Assembly: GCF_019097595.1 (NCBI RefSeq)
Contig: NC_080734.1
Coordinates: 10,753,392-10,817,391, forward strand
Length of the DNA stretch: 64,000 nt
Reading direction: 5' to 3'
Source: Hemibagrus wyckioides
Taxonomy: Eukaryota > Chordata > Actinopteri > Siluriformes > Bagridae
Shown here piece after piece: positions 55,354 through 64,000 of this stretch. The position numbers and the translations under genes were made by a program. Numbering within the stretch: position 1 is the stretch's first letter; the number at the start of each line of letters is the position of its first letter. The notes below the pieces were generated by a model. That model was not told the origin of the DNA, ran no database searches, and was given only the letters and a program-made list of their open reading frames with translations.

Positions 55354-55986
55354 GTAGGTTAGTTCAGTGTAATGTCTTGAGCAGATAACGTGCTAAAATG
55401 TCGAAAATAGACAATTTGTTACGATTTCTTTCGGTTATATCGTGTAATCACACAAGGATACGTTAGATAAAGGTGTTTGTTGAGTCGGATGGCAGTTTGC
55501 ATAAAGTAATATTCAGAGATGTGACATGGCTAGCCGAGACATGGAGAAGCGCGGTGGAAAGGGCTTGGGCCTGTCTGGGCTTCTGTTGTACTGGGAGCTT
55601 ATTTTAGGTATTTTCATTAGTTTTAGTTTAGCAGTATTTGATCTAAAACTCTGTAAAAGTGTGTACTTTAGGTCAGTACTCCTGTCTCCTTCTTAGTGGT
55701 GACTGGTGTTAGCTTACCCTGCTAATGATACCACGAGATCAGCTCTCGCGCAAGAGGGCTCGTTTTCTGCTTTCTCTTCAGTGTAAAGAAAACTAATAGT
55801 TTATTACTGGACTGGTTAGTTTATTCATCGCTGGTTGACTAGGTGGTTTATTTCTGTCTGTGTATTTAGCTCGGATATGTGTGTTAGCTAGCTAAAGCCG
55901 CAGAAAGCTGTCCTCAGTTTGATCTGGTGTGAGCTCGGACCGGACCGGCTGCTTGACTCGGTGTTTCTGTGTTTCAGTCATAGGCC

Positions 55987-60585
<4,599 letters not shown>

Positions 60586-60599
60586 AGTGCAGATGGCAA

Positions 60600-60605
60600 A
60601 ATAAA
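60600..60605 (+). terminator. rps7: rps7 polyadenylation signal AATAAA
   Basis: AATAAA begins 15 nt after the rps7 stop codon, giving the very short 3' UTR typical of ribosomal protein genes. The cleavage site is probably about 15-25 nt further on. Confidence 0.85.
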
Positions 60606-60689
60606 TTTGTATACCATCATATGCACCTGTGTTGATTCTTAATGTGCGATGACTTTACTGCATCAAATGCAATGCTACTGATCTCAACC

Positions 60690-61246
60690 TGTGCGAGAGG
60701 AAATGATTCTGGCTGTAAGATGCAAAGTACATTTTCCCATCTGTTGGTACATAGCTAGTTGTCCACATAAACCTGGCCATAATGTAATTTTCATCCCCAA
60801 ACTGTTGCTTAAATGTTGGAACCACACAGTTGTCTTATCCTCAGTTATGACTGCAGGGTTTCACACCAGCCAAACAGATGACCCTTGATTGGAGACCTGT
60901 TTATTAAACAAGTGGATTCAGGTGTGGCTCCCCTTTAGTTAGAATAAAAGACTTCAGCTACACTGTGAATAAGACTGAAGATGCCTGGTGTAAGATGTTT
61001 TGTTCTCTCTTTATTTGAAGATAAGAGATCCAAACCTGTTTGAGGATAATAATAGGGTGAGATCTTGAAAGTGTAAGGCTGGGGTGAACGAACTCCTCGT
61101 TGCTACCTCTTAACCTCTAGTCTGAAGACTTTTCTCTAGATTTATTATAATTGCAAAAAGGGGAACTAAATCTGAAATGTGGGGTTCATAATACAGGAGG
61201 GGGAATAATGGTCGGGTATCTAAACGTTTTGGCCATGTAGTGTATA
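60690..61246. mobile_element. Internally inverted Tc1-like relic, interrupted, downstream of rps7
   Basis: Near 60795-60840 CCCCAAACTGTTGCTTAAAT is the transposase centre on the minus strand. Near 61130-61246 the C-terminal end and right terminus (CGTTTTGGCCATGTAGTG, then TA) read on the plus strand. About 250 bp of unrelated sequence (from about 60865) separate the halves and may be a later insertion. Confidence 0.6.
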
Positions 61247-61249
61247 ATA

Positions 61250-63430
61250 ATGGAGGTTGATCTGTTTTTTTCTGGAAAAGAAATTGACCCTGTTTGACCC
61301 CTGACAGCTGTATAGTGGCTGAGTCTTGCGAATGGATACAGTTGGGAATGATCATTACACATGTAACTGGTTTCTGATAAGAATTTGCCACTGATTTACA
61401 AAAAGACACTTTCATTGGGACCACACCTAATAATTGATTAAAGTACAATATGTTGGTTATTTAGCTTAAATCACTAGATTTGCCACAGACTAGTGTGCTA
61501 TCTAATTCATTAACAGCAGTGCAGTGTAGTACCTCTTCAGGTGTGAGTTTAGCAACACAAATTCTATGGTTATCTGGATAAGGCATTTATATAGTGAAAT
61601 AGCTAAATCAAGATCTAAATAAATGCATGGTTATTTCATGTAATATAGTTTGTACTGCAGCAAGTCAGGTTATTAGCTTTTATATATACATGGTACAGTA
61701 TGTGTTGAATCCCCACCTTGCTTGGGAAGGTGGAGCAGTTGAGTCATTAGTGTTCACTGAACGACATTGGATGTGATACAGAACAAATACCTCAAAACGA
61801 AGTGACCAAAACACACGTTTAACTATAACCAGCTTTCAGACCATTTTGGGGATTTGAACTGAACACCTTTTTGCAAACAGGAAGATTTCCACTGCAGATG
61901 GGAAATGAGTTTACCCATTTCAGGTAAGTGAGTCAATGTATAATTTTCACAAGATCTTCAGGCACCAGGGGATTATGTAAGTAGAGGTGTGTGTGCGCAT
62001 TTGCTGTTATGAAGATGCTCACTATGTTTAAACGAGGACATGGAGCCAAGTGTAACAGATATAAAAAAAATAAGCCTTATATATCTCTTGCTTCTGAGTT
62101 TATGGATCTCCAGGGCTACGTTAATCAGGAAGGCCATTCATATCCAGATTTGGCTTGCAATTCTGAAGAGTCTTAAGATGTACTAGCAGTGACAGCTTGG
62201 CTTTCCTTTACTTCACATTCCTGCAGCCATAAGTGAAGTCTTTTATAAGTCATAAGACAAGCTCAAGGCTGTCTTGCTTATAGACGTTGACATTTGGCAT
62301 CTTGATCCCTTAAAATTGTAGAAAAATTTGTTGCTGAAAATTGAACCTCTGTTCACTGAGCACAGCACACTAGGGCACTTGATTATCTGGAGGAGTTTGG
62401 GTCTAAGCCATCAACAACTTGATGTACACTTAAAGCTCCGAAAGTCAAGTGTTACTGTGATGCTGGCCAAAAAATCAACAAGTCTTACTAAGTAATTACA
62501 TTAAACATTAAAGGCCTAACTGAACACCGGCTGGCCAAGGATGATTAAGACAGTGTACTGAAATATGTCCAGGACCAGTCAGGAATCATAGTGAGCTTTG
62601 AAGAACCACAGGGGTCCATGCTCTCTAGGCCATCTTTCCCCAAAACTGTAACAGCCTGTCTTTACTGACTACTGTATCAGAAACCAAAAAGAGTAAGCAA
62701 CTAGGTGACTTTATGCATTGATTCCCTTTCCTATGTCGAACAATAATAATGGAAAACTAAAAAAAAGTATGTTTCTTTGATTTGACTAAAACAACAATTT
62801 AATAAAGATATTAATGCTGATCATCTCTCTGGAATCATCTGTATGCTTCTCAGAAATCGTACAGATGAAACATGCTGGAGGTTTGAAGTATGTTCGAACT
62901 CTCAGTTCATGAAACCAACTGCTGGGGGAAGTATGTGTGCAGTCCCTTTGTATGGCACTGAGAGGAAAAAGACAAGTCTGATATCATCTTGTGTATGACT
63001 TCAGTAAAGCACCTGCTGTCATCGACCCAATGGACCCAATGATGAGTCCATTAAGGATTTAGTCATGTCCTTCTACATGGTGCAGGATGACATATTCAGC
63101 CATCATATCAGAGATATCTACACATCAGCAAAGTTAGTGAAGCAAAATCATTACACAAATGAACACCACGGTACAGAGTGTGACAATCTGTTCTTGATTT
63201 ATTTTACAGTACTGCTGGCATTCAAGTAGCTGAAGATCTGCATGCTCTAATCAAGCTAAATGACTCAAGGAAAAAGATTCAGTCTGTCAATCCATGCTGC
63301 AGTGAATAGGGTCCATAGCATCCAACAACTGTGTGGCTGTTCACTTCAGTGCATTCAACCGATTGGTGTTTTGCTGTATATAAAGTGAGAATCGTACAGT
63401 TCACTAGATGCCTTTACTACTGAAGATACC
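61250..63430. other. Region downstream of rps7, no gene recognised
   Basis: From about 62,470 to 63,320 short plus-strand stretches look coding-like in composition, but stops break every frame. It may be an old transposon or processed pseudogene that I cannot identify. Confidence 0.45.
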
Positions 63431-63436
63431 ATCCTC

Positions 63437-63666
63437 GTTAAGTAGCGTAGCCTTTATTTGTCACATATGACCGCACAGTGAAATTCTTTCTTCACATCCT
63501 TGGAGGGTTGGCATCAGAGCGCAGGATCAGCAACAATGCAGCGCCCCTGGAGCAGGGGGGGTTGGGGGCCTTTCTCAAGGGCCCAACAGTGGCAGTTTGG
63601 CAGTGCCAGGGCTTGAACCCAGATCAACAAACCAGAGCCTTAACCACTTGAGCTACCACCACCCCA
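63437..63666 (-). repeat. tRNA-derived SINE (second type)
   Basis: On the minus strand the head GGTGGTAGCTCAAGTGGTTA and the B-box-like GATCTGGGTTCAAGCCCTGG are clear. The other end, TTATTTGTCACATATGACCG plus CAGTGAAATTCTTTCTTC, is shared with the repeat at about 54270-54470. Confidence 0.7.
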
Positions 63667-64000
63667 TATACATCCATTATTTAGCTATATAGCTTATACA
63701 GCTATTACACAAAATACAGGAAACATTTCTTTATTTCTTTCTTGACAAATTCCCAAATGTGTCCCCAAGATTTTAAGATACGTTTCATCTATAAATCCCT
63801 TTCCAAGTGCTCAAACAATCAGCAATGCTAAAGATAAGAAATCAAGAACAAGAGGATGTATGTATTTATGTGTATAAAGCATTGCAGTTGCACATTACAA
63901 AACTGTTTCATAGTTAATAGTTATCTGTTTCATAGATAATAGTTATAATAGTTATCAGGTACAGAGCATGAGCCACTAAATAGGGCTTCATTCATACTTT

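Noticed and set aside
62000..62176. 61-codon frame beginning near 61991
   Set aside because: Short, lysine-rich, AT-driven, and without splice signals or homology that I recognise.

Overview
This is vertebrate nuclear DNA, almost certainly from a ray-finned fish. The evidence is split genes with GT-AG introns, a ribosomal protein S7 gene carrying U17 snoRNAs in its introns (an arrangement described in pufferfish), Tc1/mariner elements with transposases of the fish type, tRNA-derived SINEs, and very many long (GA)n, (GT)n and (GATA)n microsatellites. The repeat mix resembles a catfish or related otophysan, but that is an impression only.

Positions 1 to about 47,000 contain no host protein-coding exon that I can support. 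The stretch looks like an intergenic desert or a very large intron. It holds microsatellites, SINE-like repeats, decayed transposons, a pogo/Tigger-like MITE (29,859-30,601), and two near full-length copies of one Tc1-like transposon in opposite orientation. The copy at 24,083-25,330 is killed by a single nonsense codon. The copy at 38,932-40,145 has an open 343-codon transposase with a complete DD34E triad. Several non-repetitive blocks rich in homeodomain or POU-like motifs could be regulatory.

Positions 47,422-53,310 (minus strand) hold a complete RNASEH1 gene: eight coding exons, 279 aa, with hybrid-binding domain, linker and RNase H domain. All catalytic residues are present, as are two in-frame methionines suited to mitochondrial and nuclear isoforms. 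Its introns contain Tc1-type debris and a tRNA-Glu-like SINE. Positions 55,327-60,605 (plus strand) hold rps7: a 5'TOP non-coding first exon and six coding exons encoding the full 194 aa. The two genes are divergent, about 2 kb apart, as in mammals (RNASEH1-RPS7).

The most distinctive system is in rps7. Introns 3, 4, 5 and 6 each contain one full copy of the H/ACA snoRNA U17 (SNORA73/snR30), and all four keep the H box and the m1 and m2 rRNA-processing motifs. Two end in ATA instead of ACA, one has a mismatch in its 5' hairpin stem, and intron 3 has an extra U17 3' tail that looks like a recombination scar. One transcription unit would thus supply both a small-subunit protein and the snoRNA needed to process 18S rRNA. 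A second notable pattern is a family of Tc1 relics (about 12.8, 20.8, 44.7 and 60.7 kb) in which the two halves of the transposase lie in opposite orientation. This looks like one rearranged non-autonomous element that was then amplified.
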